64,000 nt of DNA from Tillus elongatus (GCA_964006375.1 OZ023263.1:130871454-130935453); one strand, 5' to 3'; numbered from the stretch's first letter, positions 12,219-26,535 are shown. Notes: a model not told the origin generated them from the sequence alone. A program made the numbers and translations.

Positions 12219-12303
12219 AAAATAAAATAAAATTTAAAAGATGTTTAACCACCTATACTTAAAAAAATAAAATAAAATTTAAAAGATGTTTAACCACCTA
12301 TAC
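12219..12303. repeat. Two-copy tandem duplication, about 42 bp
   Basis: The unit AAATAAAATAAAATTTAAAA followed by GATGTTTAACCACCTATAC occurs twice back to back with almost no differences. Confidence 0.85.
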
Positions 12304-12330
12304 ATTATTTAAGTATACTATTAACTAAAA

Positions 12331-12376
12331 AGTCTGGACGCAGCAAGTGCGTTATGGTAATGAATTTTTATAGAAT
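12331..12376 (+). repeat. Isolated TCTGGACGCAGC terminal motif
   Basis: A well-kept copy of the family terminus (AGTCTGGACGCAGCAAGTGC, then GTTATGG). The sequence behind it (12377-12687) does not match the 314-bp elements, so it bounds another member or is a solo end. Nothing else is seen in that stretch. Confidence 0.7.
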
Positions 12377-12687
12377 TGATTTCTCGAATAAAATGTTTGA
12401 AAGTCTCAATGTTGCAATGTTGTGATCTCGTCACAAGCGATTTTTTTCTATGCAAATTCAGTAAAAAGTGTTTTCAACAAAAATGTAAAAAAAATATAAG
12501 AAAAACCTTCAATATCTTGCAGCTCTACCAGTTTTTCTAGAAATGACCACCTGATTTGTGTGCTGCCATGTTTAATAGATCTACAACTTGCCGGACAATT
12601 TCTTATTAATTTCATCATGTGGCAAGCATCTAGGCAAATATATACATTTTAATGGATTACAGGATGCGGCAAATAAACCTTTAAACC

Positions 12688-13581
12688 TTCTTGGGTAAAT
12701 TTTCAGATTAGCTACCGAACGCTTTTCAAAAAATTGTTTTCAAAAATATTACTAGGACCCCCCTGGATGCACAAACTACAAGAAAAATTTCTTGTTCACA
12801 CCCCACAAGGAAGTTACGGGACTAGAATTGAATAGGGGTGCTGGGTGGGGGTAGGTAATAAAAAGGAAATAGGAGTAGAAAATGCAAAGAAAACTGTTTT
12901 AAAGCTGTCTATTTGACCCCATATCCCCATTAAACACCGCCTACACCGCAGAGAACCCATATTCGCCCCAGGTCCCGTAACTTCCTTGGGGGGTATGAAC
13001 AAGAAATTTTTTTGTGGTTTATGCAACGAGGGTGGTTGTATGCACACGAGAGGGGAAGGAAAATGCCTACGACGAATCTGACACCCCCCACCACCATCAG
13101 TTCAACTTGTGACGTTGGCGGGACCCCCCCCGTCCCGCCAATGGAATGTTGCTGGGTGTGTGTGCTTCGTCGTGAGGATCTTCCTTCCTCTCTCGGGTGC
13201 ATACAACCACCCTCGTTATATAATACCATACATAAACCACAAGAAAAATGTCTTACTCATACCCTCCAAGGAAGTTACGGCACCTGGGGGAATAGGGGTA
13301 CTGTGCGGAGACGGCAGGGTTTAAGGGAGATATGGCTTCAAGATGTGAAAAAGACAGCTTTCAAGCCCGTTTTATTCGCATTTTCTGCTCATATTTCCTT
13401 TTTACTACCTACCCCGCCCAGCACCCCTATTCACTCCTGGTCCTGTAACTTCCTTGGGGGGTGTGAACAAGAAATTTTTCTTGTGGTTTGTGCATCCAGG
13501 GGGGGGGGTCTAGGCAGGTTTCTGAAAACAGTTTTTTGAAAAGCGTTCGGGAGATAATCTGAAAATGTACACCTTCTTGAA
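12688..13581. repeat. 0.9-kb palindrome (foldback element)
   Basis: Left arm 12688-13050 and right arm about 13190-13581 are inverted copies. Both hold, from the outside in, TTCAGATTA, CGAACGCTTTTCAAAAAA, a C- or G-run, GGATGCACAAAC, CAAGAAAAATTTCTTG, AAGGAAGTTACGG, GGGGTGCTGGG and a gene-like GGGGGTATGAACAAG repeat. The centre near 13125 is a GC hairpin (GGCGGGAC / GTCCCGCC). G+C is far above the neighbourhood. The 60- to 175-codon frames inside are mirror artefacts. It abuts the truncated C-terminal side of the P-element relic. Confidence 0.88.
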
Positions 13582-13599
13582 TAAATGTATCTAAATTTG

Positions 13600-14870
13600 C
13601 TCACAAACATTTAACCATGCTTATATTTGCAGCTGCTCCATCGAAAGTTACGGAAGTAACGACTATTCTTGTCTGATGGATAAAACTTAAAGCCTGATTT
13701 AATAGGTTTGCTTTTTCTATAGAAATAACAGCAAGGAAGAAATAATCCACTGGAACTTTCCAGTGGCCATTTAAAGCAAGTAATAAAAAAAGCAAAACTT
13801 CTTTAGCTTCTGGAAGTTCGTTTGAATTATTCATATCCACGCCAATATCTACGTTACCACAAAACTGTTTTTCTGTCCACTCAACTTGACGTCTTATGAA
13901 CATCTCGTCGATAACTAGGTTACAAAGTATTTTGCAACCTTTTTCAGCTGCTTCTCTCCCTTTTAAATATAAAACCGCTAATGCTTCTTTGCAGAATCCA
14001 GGAACAATTTAGAAATGGTTCGAGGATGTGGCAAAGATTTCATAAATTTTTTTCGAACGCAATTATAAGTATTGTGTGTATAAAAATTTAGGATAATAGC
14101 AAACGACCTTACGTCTGGTGAATAGTTCCGCTGTGGACCCTTTAAAAGCTGTTCATCAGGTTTATTTGTGTGGGTAAAGAGGCCTAAAATATTACAAGCA
14201 ATTATATAAATTCAATAACACTCAAAAGTGAGACGTTCAGGGATGTTTCTGTATTTTCCGTAAAAGCAATACGACTTTTAAAATGCTCAATCAGCGATTT
14301 CTGGTAAAAAACTCTTAAGACGTCTTTTCTGGTGGCGCAATATATTTATTTTCCTCTTTTGTTTTTTATTACTCGTTTAGCAATAGACCATTTTTTTAAA
14401 GATGTTTTTGGAGTTCCTGATAAACTGGAAATATCTCCAAAATAACGAAGTTTTTTTCTAAAAAAATGGACGATATTTCGTAAGTTTTCAGTGAACAGAG
14501 TATAACTTTAAAAAATGGTTTCTAGTATTTTCCCTCAATTCTAAGTCTATGCATATTAACTTACTTTTGACCTGGAGTTATGTTAGCTTTTGGTGTTAAT
14601 TCAGGAGGGCTGCCCAGTGCCGCACCTGTTGAACATGATAGTTCCAAGGCAATAAGAGTTGATGATAACGATTGACTGCAATTTTTATCGGGTAATTTAT
14701 AAATTTTAACAATAATAAAGGTTTACAAAATAGGAAGATAAAAAGAATTATTTACCTTCTTTCCGCATGAGGAAGAGCTTTCATTCCAGAAGTAGAAGGC
14801 ACTGGAGAACGTAAAACTGATGGAGACGCTGCGTTTTTAGTACCCTTCTTCCACTTGGATAAATAATAAA
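13600..14870 (-). pseudogene. P-element/THAP9-type transposase relic with introns
   Basis: On the minus strand, 13960-13601 reads without a stop and holds the THAP9/P-element RNase H-like core: an IDEM-IRRQVEW box (~13900), an ALNGHWKVPV segment (~13780), and TFDGAAANISMVK (~13630), the usual surroundings of a catalytic Asp. Upstream, 14150-13975 gives YSPDVRSFAIILNFYT and LPHPRTISK, also typical, but a frameshift separates the two. Further upstream are short exons with good splice sites: an exon to ~14756 with donor AAG|GTAAAT, acceptor TTGCAG at ~14676, and an exon ending ~14567 at CAAAA|GTAAGT. The N-terminal THAP zinc finger and everything after the first core Asp are missing; the 3' side is replaced by the palindrome at 12688-13581. 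Confidence 0.8.
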
Positions 14871-14879
14871 AGTATTATA

Positions 14880-15395
14880 TATTACGTATACTTGAAATTT
14901 ATCTCTCGGAGTGACATCAGCGACACCCAACCGGTTATCTCATCCAAGTCCAAGTATTGACCGTATGAGTGGTGCTCAGCTTCAATTAATAGCGAGTTTG
15001 ACGTAAAACCATAGATTTTTTTTTAATGCCTATGGCAATCGCTTGGCCATTGGTATAATTTCACTCAATCTTTATTAGCTTATTCCAATTTGCCATAGAA
15101 GGTCAACTGCTTGTAGGCTGGCCTGGCTATTTCTGGCCAGGTTGTAAATACATTTTTGAAGAAATAAGAGTATTGTGACAAACTAAGCTCAGCAGTGTCT
15201 CAAAATCTGCATGGGGGCATAACACCTATATCTTATTGCTACAATATCTTTTTTGCTGCACTTTTCGACCTTGGGCGACCAGGGCGTCATTTAAGGGGGA
15301 CGGAGGGGTAGCGCGAGGTCTGTTTTCGGATTTTTTACAAACCATGCCAGCGAGCTACTTATACTAAATTTATATATGGGTCCATTTTAATTTGA
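14880..15395. other. No gene recognised
   Basis: AT-rich with short self-complementary patches, such as GCCTATGGCAATCGCTTGGCCATTGG near 15030 and GGCTGGCCTGG/CTGGCCAGG near 15118-15140. No frame or RNA signature. Confidence 0.4.
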
Positions 15396-15399
15396 CTAT

Positions 15400-15860
15400 T
15401 CCTAGCTTTTCATTTGGACAAACCGAATAATCTTTTGGGAAAGAAAGTGGTGGCTAAACGTTTGATTCTTTTTGTTTTTTTAAACATGCTTATAGCCACC
15501 TTTATAAACCACGAAATAAATCTTGTGGTTTCAACCCCCAAGAAAGTTACGGGACTCATGGTGTGGTATGGGGTAAACATAATTAAAGGAAGTAAAGCTG
15601 CAAAATATGAAAAAAAGCCTCTGATCGAAGTTTAACTAAGCTGCTATTTTTTCGCATTTTGCACTTAAATCTCTTTTTAATTTTTTTCTCCGCCCAGCTC
15701 CCTAATTCGTTCCGGGTACGGTTAATTGCTTGGAGGTTGTAACCATAACATTTATTTTGTCGTTTATGCATACATGGGTATAATAAATATATTTCAGAAA
15801 AAATACATATATACAGAAAGCTGACTGTGGAGTAATCTGCAAATTTACCAATATATTTTT
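15400..15860. repeat. Older copy of the 12688-type foldback
   Basis: Boxes seen in the 0.9-kb palindrome recur diverged: AACCACGAAATAAATCTTGTGG and AAGAAAGTTACGGGAC at 15505-15557 (left-arm sense), and CCGCCCAGCTCCCTAATTC, GGTTAATTGCTTGGAGG and TAATCTGCAAATTTACC at 15693-15852 (right-arm sense). The arms are thus still inverted around about 15640. Confidence 0.6.
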
Positions 15861-16215
15861 TACGTGACCAGACATAGGTATATCAGAATAGAGTGGTGAC
15901 AAGCAATGAAACCACGACTATCAGAAATTACAAAACCTAACGTTTTTTGTCTCTTAAAGTGATTTTGGAGCTATTTCTGAAAATTCGCAATGAGATTTCT
16001 TGAATAATAGAGAAAACATGTTTGTTAGATAGCATTTTGGGCAGATAGTTCAAATAAAACTTTCATCATTCTCAAGCTATACTACATTTAACTTGTGTCA
16101 TACTTACCTGCACTCTTATTTTTTAACATTCTTAAACCTTATAGTAGTCCACTATGAGCTTTTAATTACTACTGATTTTGCAAGTAATTTGTTTAAAACA
16201 GGGCGCCAGGGCTGA
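15861..16215. other. No gene recognised
   Basis: AT-rich spacer. No long frame, terminal motif or tandem structure is seen. Confidence 0.4.
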
Positions 16216-16219
16216 CAAT

Positions 16220-16485
16220 TTACAAAATTGTTAGTTGGTTGTACACGTAGTCTCTATAACATTTTGTGTTAATTGGAGCTGTCGTGATACAACATACTAC
16301 CTGGTTCCGCACCGAGATGGCGACCCTGTCGTACATCTCACAATGTTTTAGGAGACTATCTACCATAGGCGTATTAACTTATAGGTGTGTTCTCGCTGTA
16401 ATTAGTATAGCGCACTGACGAGCTCTAATTAAAGCGAAACCGGTCTGCGTTTCTAATTATGGTGAGAATACATCTATCCTTAAAT
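16220..16485 (-). repeat. Second copy of the 10118-type interspersed repeat
   Basis: Inverted relative to 10118-10350 and about 75-80 percent similar by eye over 230 bases. It keeps AGACCGGTTTCGC, CTCGTCAGTGCGCTATAC and CGCCATCTCGGTGCGGAACC. The ends of the family cannot be fixed from two copies. Confidence 0.65.
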
Positions 16486-17916
16486 TTCTATTTATGAACA
16501 AACCAAATAATGTATATTATTTGTAAAATCGGCAATCAAGCAAATATGATTCGCGTTCCCTCGACCCTAGGTTGTTATTTAATTTTGTGGTCCATAATCC
16601 TTTGTTCTACTTATAGCGCCATTTTTATATCATGATCTTGCCATGTCATGTGAATAACCATACGTAATAATAGTTAAGATAGGTTCATACACTCTCGAAT
16701 TATGAAATTTTTTCTATATTGTTTCATTTTAAATAAGAACGTCATATTATTTAAACTGAACCAATAGAAATAAGTTTTATAGATCTTGTATCTTAAATCG
16801 ATTTCGACATGAAAATTTTCACAAACAAATTTAAATACATTTACCCATATGTTCTGTCAGTATGTCAGTTGTGGGAATAATAATTTGTCACTTATTGTTT
16901 CCTTGCATATAGTATGTACTCTGACATTGACAATAATTTACCTACATTTTCACAAAAAATAACTTTGATCTGAAAATAGTTGTTTTCATGGTATACAGAA
17001 TTAATGTCAAGTGATTCTCCCGCCTTAATTGTTTACAACGAACACCAATACTACAACTTCCCGCTCCCACTGTTTATATTGTCGCCCAGAATGTCATCTT
17101 ATGTTGTTCTCATGTAAATTGCTGAATGTGGTTAATAATAACACATTACACTGGTAGATGAAAGAAGTAGCAAACAAATCAAATTTAAAAAATTCTACAA
17201 ATCAAGAGCACGGGCAGAAAACAGCTGATTAATTGTATTGTCCGCACAATTACAAAATGGAGCTCAACATTTAACTTTGAAATTAGCGGGAACAGATTCT
17301 ATTGACTAACTCCATAACAAGTTATTTCGTCTAGTTTCCTATTTCATTGTTTCAATGTTGCGTCATTCTTTCTAATTCTAAAACATGTGTGTTGTAAACC
17401 TTCTTTGTTCTGTGTGTGGCGCACTTGCCAGATTTGAGTGCTTGCAGTTAAACAACAGAGCAGGTTATCCCTCAGACGACCCCGTATAAAATTTGTTCAG
17501 ACGTAATTTTATTTTGATGGCGCTATTATAGTTTAGCAATTAGAAGTCCTGGATGGTTTTAAAACAATTGCTTTCTTATTATACTTACATATTATCGTTA
17601 TTACTTATTATCTAATAAAATATTTTCAAAGTACCTGACACAAAAGCAGTACATTGTCCGTGTATAAAGTACAATGTTAAAATAATTCGTTTTAAAGTCC
17701 AAATTTCGAAAATCTGAAACGTCTGACATTTACTCTTTAAATTTAAGGACTCTACTGCGTTTATATGCATATTTGACTAGCGTCAAAAGTTTATACCGTT
17801 TTTGATACATTAGTGGGTTTGCGCATGGCAGGTTTTCGGCTTAAAAAACCCTACATTGCCGTTACGATTTTGGGGTTAAAGGAACTTTTTAGAGTATAAC
17901 CGTATTGAGAGAATAG
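16486..17916. other. No gene recognised
   Basis: 1.4 kb of AT-rich sequence with no frame over 60 codons that looks real and no match to other parts of the window. A TATAGCGCCAT box at 16613 and its reverse complement at 17518 are the only symmetry noticed. Confidence 0.4.
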
Positions 17917-18065
17917 AGAACCCAAATCACCACAACACATTTTACAAGACGATCGTTTCGGTAACAACGTTAGCTTCATCAGATTTTCATCCTCTGATGA
18001 GGCTAATTTTGTTAGCAAAACGATCGTTAGGCGTTTTAAAATATGTTGTGGTGATTTGGGTTCTC
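17917..18065. repeat. 149-bp near-perfect hairpin
   Basis: Left arm 17917-17985 and right arm 17995-18065 pair almost fully (AGAACCCAAATCACCACAAC at one end, its complement at the other) around a loop of about 9 bases. Each arm carries AACGATCGT and a CATCAGA/TCTGATGA turn. A complete small foldback element or a structured RNA precursor could look like this; no flanking duplication is obvious. Confidence 0.85.
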
Positions 18066-18123
18066 GAAGTGTGCTTATAAGTGGCAATTTGAAGGCTAAT
18101 TATTACGAGTTTTTATAAACACA

Positions 18124-18790
18124 TGTCATACAAACCTTTGTTTTTCGAGATACAGGGTGTTGAAGTTTTTTATTGTCTTTCACAAATATCTCAAAAACGC
18201 TTCAATGTTTGAAAACCAAATTAAATATCTTCTGCCCTCAACCTAGTTCTGTCATGGATAAGTTTATTTGGGTAAAAATGGTTCATATTTCTCTGCCTAT
18301 AAGTCATATATATATGTGACCGTAAGATTCTCAGTTCTTGCGATATTATAAACTGACGAAAAATTGTTAACTGCAACGAACAACCATTTACAATTTACAA
18401 ATTATCGTAATTGTTCGCGTCGCTCACCTGCCTGAGAAGGAGCATAATCAAATACCAAATCCACAGTTCCACGACATAAGTTAAATTATAAAGTTTAAAA
18501 TTTTTCGTCAGTTTATATTATAGCAAGTGATTATAAACTAACGATGTTAACAATCATACGGCGACATATACAGAGTGTTACAGAATAAGGTTTACAAACA
18601 GAATGGTGTGATCGCGGATCTAAAAAAGCTGACAAAAGTTCTAACAAATGTATGTCCTAAAACCTTTAGTTTTTGAGATACAGGGTGTTCATTTTTACTT
18701 TTTTATAGTTTTTTTTCGCTAATATCTCAACAACACTTCGTTATTTGAAAGCCAAATTTTACATATCGTTTACTAGTCGAAAACTGCCTC
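18124..18790. repeat. Two diverged copies of a GAGATACAGGGTGTT repeat
   Basis: Bases 18135-18220 and 18655-18760 share the order AACCTTT-GTTTTT-GAGATACAGGGTGTT, then TATTGTCTTT-like A/T runs, AATATCTCAA-AACGCTTC and GTTTGAAAACCAAATT. Boxes of this kind commonly lie in the non-coding ends of insect DNA transposons. An inverted match TTTTTCGTCAGTTTATA (18505) to TATAAACTGACGAAAAAT (18348) lies between them. The downstream DUF4817 relic is on the minus strand and may belong to the same element. Confidence 0.55.
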
Positions 18791-19189
18791 TTCCTGTTCT
18801 AATTAGCAGTTTACGAAACGTGTCAGTGGCGTAGAATTTGAGTCCCATGGGGTTTTATTTACGACCAATAGTGCATATCGTGCAAATTAAGTTTGCCACA
18901 ACCAGTAAAAGTGGCTTCATCATAAAACGAGGGTCAGGATTTGAGTATGTTCGTTGCCCATCTCTCTTAGCCAATAGCAATTGTCGAGCCGCCTATCAAA
19001 ATCATTTTCTTATAGGGCCTGGTGCAAGTCTTTTAAAACTGAAGGGTGAATTACTTGTAAGTGTTAACAAATTTCGCTTGTGCTTAAATAAAGATCCACT
19101 AGCACATAACAAGAACGTTTATAATATTATCTTCATTTCCTAATAAGCACCTTCTGGAAGGAACTGGAATGGGTTGTATACTCCCCGGT

Positions 19190-19328
19190 TGTCTTAAACG
19201 TATTGCTAATAGCCAGATTCTCTTCTACTCCAGTGCCTTCGTCTAGGATATTTGGTAGCATTTTCATGTGCCGCATTAGAAGCATTTTCAGTCAGCATAT
19301 CATAAGCCTCGGCATTCGTGTAAGCCAT
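19190..19328 (-). pseudogene. DUF4817-type transposase N-terminal fragment
   Basis: The minus strand from an ATG at 19328 reads MAYTNAEAYDMLTENA and continues with NAAHENATKYPRRRHW. This matches the layout of the DUF4817 helix-turn-helix that opens many insect mariner/IS630-related transposases (YT-E-DM-L, then N-A---Y--R-P-R). It stops near 19215, and shifted frames carry a few more residues. The catalytic part is gone. The bases on the lower side (18800-19190) look like the same family's non-coding part; a 101-codon plus-strand frame there is probably incidental. Confidence 0.5.
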
Positions 19329-19556
19329 TTTTAAGGTATGTGCCACAAATTTTAATAATACGCGACAATTCTTTTTCTACTTGATAACCGCCGATTTACG
19401 GATAGATATCTACATTTATTATTTTAAAACACATGTCCATTTACGCCAGTTCTACTTAAATTTTCGGTAATCAAATTCTAAAGGCCATCTCGCCTTGTCA
19501 CTTCAACTATGGTTGCGATATGTGGAATATGATAGTATTGCCCTCCTCTAAAAAAT

Positions 19557-19676
19557 GACAACAGCACACGGTGTTCCCTGGCGGTCATCCATCTAAGTGC
19601 CAGCAGTGCCCGACGTTGCCTTAACTTCGATGATCTGACGAGAACCGGTGTTTTCAACGTTTATTTTAAGTGTCAT
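19557..19676 (-). rRNA. 5S rRNA gene copy, diverged (pseudogene or 5S-derived repeat)
   Basis: Read on the minus strand, about 100 of 120 bases follow eukaryotic 5S rRNA: ACGTTGAAAACACCGGTTCT, CGTCAGATCATCGAAGTTAA, GCAACGTCGGGC, ACTTAGATGGATGACCGCC and GGGAACACCGTGTGCTGTTG. A run of six T on that strand (19555-19550), a Pol III terminator, follows at once. The first ~20 bases (normally starting GCCAACG) do not match, and the internal promoter's C box carries changes (ACTGCTGGCACTTAG against GCGGTTAGTACTTGG), so function is doubtful. No second 5S unit lies within the window, whereas functional 5S genes usually come in arrays. Confidence 0.82.
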
Positions 19677-19679
19677 TTA

Positions 19680-20495
19680 AATATTACATGTGGCAAATGC
19701 CATGGAATGTTAAATCACGAAACTATGAAAACAATAATTTCTAATGTTAAAAATTATTATTTTGGCAACAACTCTAAAACTAACAAAGATATCGAACTGC
19801 CGTTTTAAGATTTTCAATGAAAATTTAATCTTCTTTTTAACTACGATATCTTACTTACACAAAATTAAAAAAGCTGCTATTATGGCGAATTGCGTCTTCT
19901 AGCACGCTTATTTAGAACTATCGTGTACCACTAAAAACGATGTTTAAAAGTACTGACAATATTCTTTAAAACAAGCGTTAATTCAGTAAAATCTGATAAG
20001 TTGTCTGGAAGTTAGAGTAATTTAAATGATAACATTTATAATAACCTCCACACTCTTATTAAGGTCAGTACGCCACTGCGCCCCGGACAACAATGAGGTA
20101 AAATCCTTCATCTTTCTAGTCCACTAAGGGTGTATTAAACCTTTTGAGCTTGACATATTTTTAAATTACACACACCATATTTTAATGTTTTTATACAAAA
20201 CCTAATCACACTTTATTTCTATTCAAACTTATGTTACCAATAATAAAAATAATAGATTTTATCTGTCTTATTCACAGTATTTCACAGTATCACGCTAGTT
20301 GACAGAAAATAAAATGTTAAAAATTCGTGTGTAGTTTTAATTATCGTAGAAAGTTATTAGATACAAACAAAATTCTTTCTCAGTAGATGAAATTGCAAAT
20401 ACTGTCTGAGGTTACAAATTTCTCTCCCTTTGAAATGAAACAAGTATTATTATCATAGGCAACGTTGCATCAGCACTGTCCAGCAATGAACGCTT
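19680..20495. other. No gene recognised
   Basis: AT-rich. The segment 20462-20500 (CACTGTCCAGCAATGAACGC) resembles the inverted 9290-9310 segment and, like it, adjoins a (TA)n block. Confidence 0.4.
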
Positions 20496-20496
20496 T

Positions 20497-23591
<3,095 letters not shown>

Positions 23592-24705
23592 ATAAAGTTA
23601 TTTTGATGAAACATGCTACATTGTTTTTACTATATAGGTTATACTGGTAACCAAATTTGATGCCTGCTTTCTTAAAAAAAAACACATATTTGTTATTAAA
23701 AACATTTTAATGAAAATTCACTACCATAACGCACTTGCTGCGTCCAGAACTTTTATTTATTCTTTAACAACTCTAAGTTAAAAATTTTTGAATGTTTGGA
23801 TGATTTGTAATATCTCGACTCTGTGTCGCCAGGTGGCATAAAAAATTTGGCCATTGACTAAATGCAGCAATGATAATTTAGCAATTGACTAAATTTAACT
23901 ACCAGGAAGAATATTGAATATTATTTTTCTTATGGGTTTCTTTATACATAATACTAAAGCTGATGTACACATAGAGCGACTGCATGTGGATACAAAAAGT
24001 TAAATTTTTATCATACATACATACATAGCTATCCCAATGGACTGATGTTAATACTAATTAATAGTTATATTTATTTGGCACAATATCAAAAATTATATTA
24101 TACCAAATGATTGTTACTATTACCATTGAAATATATACCTATTATGTAAATCAGGATATGACGATATTAATTCCTGGCCTCGACGATTGGCAATAGTAGA
24201 TTAGAAGTCCGAATCGAAGAGGAAAAATTGATGAAACAGATTAATTATGCCTGCTTGCATTAGAGAGACATATTTGCTATTAAAAACATTTTTATAAAAA
24301 TTCACTTCCATGACGTACTTGTTGCGTCCAGACTTTTTTTATGAGAAAATGAAGAAATAATCGAAATATGCATTTTAGAAAACTCGTAGTTCTTATTTTA
24401 AGTCGTACCTTTGCGCTAGCGCATTTTTCCACGAAAGATTTGACAGGCAAAGTCTAGAAAGTCGTTTCGATAGTGGTGATCTCAACATCGTTGCCAAATG
24501 TCAAAAAATGACTATTATGAGGTAGATGGTTTTTTTTTAGGTTAGGAACTCTAGTTTTTCACGGAACAGGAGATCACTTCCAAGGATATGGGTTTAATGA
24601 ATAAGTGATAATGTGGTACCAAAAGGACAAATAATTATTTTTAAAGGGAAGTTAACATGTAACAATAATTTTGGCAACATGGCTTGAACGCAGGCTTTAA
24701 AGAGT

Positions 24706-25365
24706 GTTTTTTGAAATTTTGAAACATCTTAATGCAGATTTTTATTGTCCTTTGTTAAGACAAATTTGCATAGGGTCGCTTTATATATACATATATATGT
24801 TAGTTGATAGGTTTGATCCATGATACAAATAACGAGAGATATGATATTCAGACTACCTATTTTTCGACCTGTCACGCGCATGGTGTCAAGTGGTGAGTCC
24901 AATGCAACAATAATATGCTATCGTGGAGTGGGGTTTGACTTTTCATCACAACCTCTTAACAAATTACGTATTTTACTAATATTTAAGTGCATACAGTTGG
25001 AAGTAATAAAAATGAAAAAGATTAAATTTAGTGCTGCGATTTATATGATCTGAAAAAGACAATATAGGCGTAAGTTCAACCACATTAAGCTGATGTATAG
25101 AAACTTTTTGATTGCGAATGACTTTGTTTTAAGTGTGTAGTTGGACTTCTATAACGTTACTCACCACGTGACGTCATAGGAGGGGGCGGGACATATGTGC
25201 AATATCATATTTCTTCTAAGTCATTATATTTTGGGTTTGATCAGTGGTATATTCGCTGTCAGATTAGATGCCCAGAGTTCAAGCTATTTTCACCATGTTT
25301 GATACATTTCATATACTCATGATAACGATAATTAATAGATCAAAACGATATTAATTATTCTGAAA
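24706..25365 (+). repeat. 660-bp duplicated block A
   Basis: Nearly identical to 51859-52517 (I count three or so differences). It includes an identical 77-codon frame (24820-25053; MIQITRDMIFRLPIFRP start) with no recognisable domain, and, at about 25160-25196, CACGTGACGTCATAGG followed by GGGGGCGGGAC: an E-box, a CRE/ATF site and a GC-box side by side. The high identity implies a recent event. Whether the block is a transposon fragment or a promoter-bearing segment is unknown. Confidence 0.85.
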
Positions 25366-26204
25366 GCCATCTTCTGGGTTCTTTTGATCAAGTTTTATCC
25401 AGCAAACAGAAAACGCACAATAACGATTAATATGAACTAAACAGTAATCTCTGACGTACGTCGCGCGATCGTGCTTTATTAATTTAAATTTTCAATTTTT
25501 CGTAACAAAATACGTTATTTTGAATTCCAGAATTGGAAATTTATAGTTAAGACATAAAAGTCTGAGTCGTTGCAAGTATAAGAATTGCTTAATTCAAACT
25601 CTACATACATTGAAGCTATGCCTACCTACCAGATAACAGCAATGGTAATAAATTTAAACCATAGTTTGATAGATAGATAGAACCATAGACGTGATAGAAT
25701 CGGTTGGAAAGAAATTTCCTAACCTTACTAATGTGATCCGTTTTGTATTTAGCAATTTTTACTACAATAATATATGCGGAACATAAACATACTCTATATG
25801 TCATTGATGTGGAATTGTCCATCGATTCCGCTTTCATGCTTTGATCTTATTACCTTAAATTCAAATTATTCTATGATTTTTTCACATCTCTATGTTCTTA
25901 TGCAAATTTTATGGCATTTAAAGCTTACCCATTGACTAACTATACCGTATCTGATTTACCAATTGATTCAAATAAAATAAACATCGCTGGGAATATTGAA
26001 TTCGATTTTTTGCTATATGTTTCTACAAAAATACTAAAGCCCCTCTAAACAAGTTGTCTTTGTTTTTGTTAAAACTACGGCCTGTACTAAAGGTAACATT
26101 TTTATGTTAATATACAACCTACGAACAATTCATTTTTAGTCGCTAGCGATAATAAAGGTATTGATATTAATAATTATAGTAATACTTATTTGACATAATT
26201 TTAC
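25366..26204. other. No gene recognised
   Basis: Lies between the two duplicated blocks; in the other copy this position is taken by the 162-bp satellite. AT-rich, with no satellite monomer visible here. Confidence 0.45.
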
Positions 26205-26535
26205 AAATTATGTCGTCAAATGATTATTACGTACTATTTACTGGTTCCTGGCGTCCACATGAAACTATGTAAGTTTATATGTTTTAAAGCTAGAACAGGC
26301 AACGACCGCAAGCTAAGTAGGTACCTACTTCATTTAGTGGTTACTAGTTACAAAAAATAACTGTTTAGAGTACATATTCCGCCCTAATGAAGAAGGGACA
26401 TAAAGGCTAGTATTGCATTATTTCGTTAATAGTTATCTATAATAAGGACTTACCTCAGAAACAACAATTAATTAATATAAGTGAGTGATAATTTAGAATG
26501 AAGGGTTTTTATTAATTTTTACAGTCTTGTTCGCT
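26205..26535 (+). repeat. 330-bp duplicated block B
   Basis: Matches 54480-54805 with a dozen or so substitutions and small indels, i.e. more diverged than block A. Shared boxes include TACTATTTACTGGTTCCTGG and GCAACGACCGCAAGCTAAGT. No coding. Confidence 0.8.

Noticed and set aside
12814..13539. Frames of 71-175 codons in the GC-rich palindrome
   Set aside because: They occur mirrored on both arms and strands and follow the inverted structure; no domain is seen.
18838..19143. 101-codon plus-strand frame
   Set aside because: It lies opposite the non-coding part of the minus-strand DUF4817 relic and has no recognisable domain.
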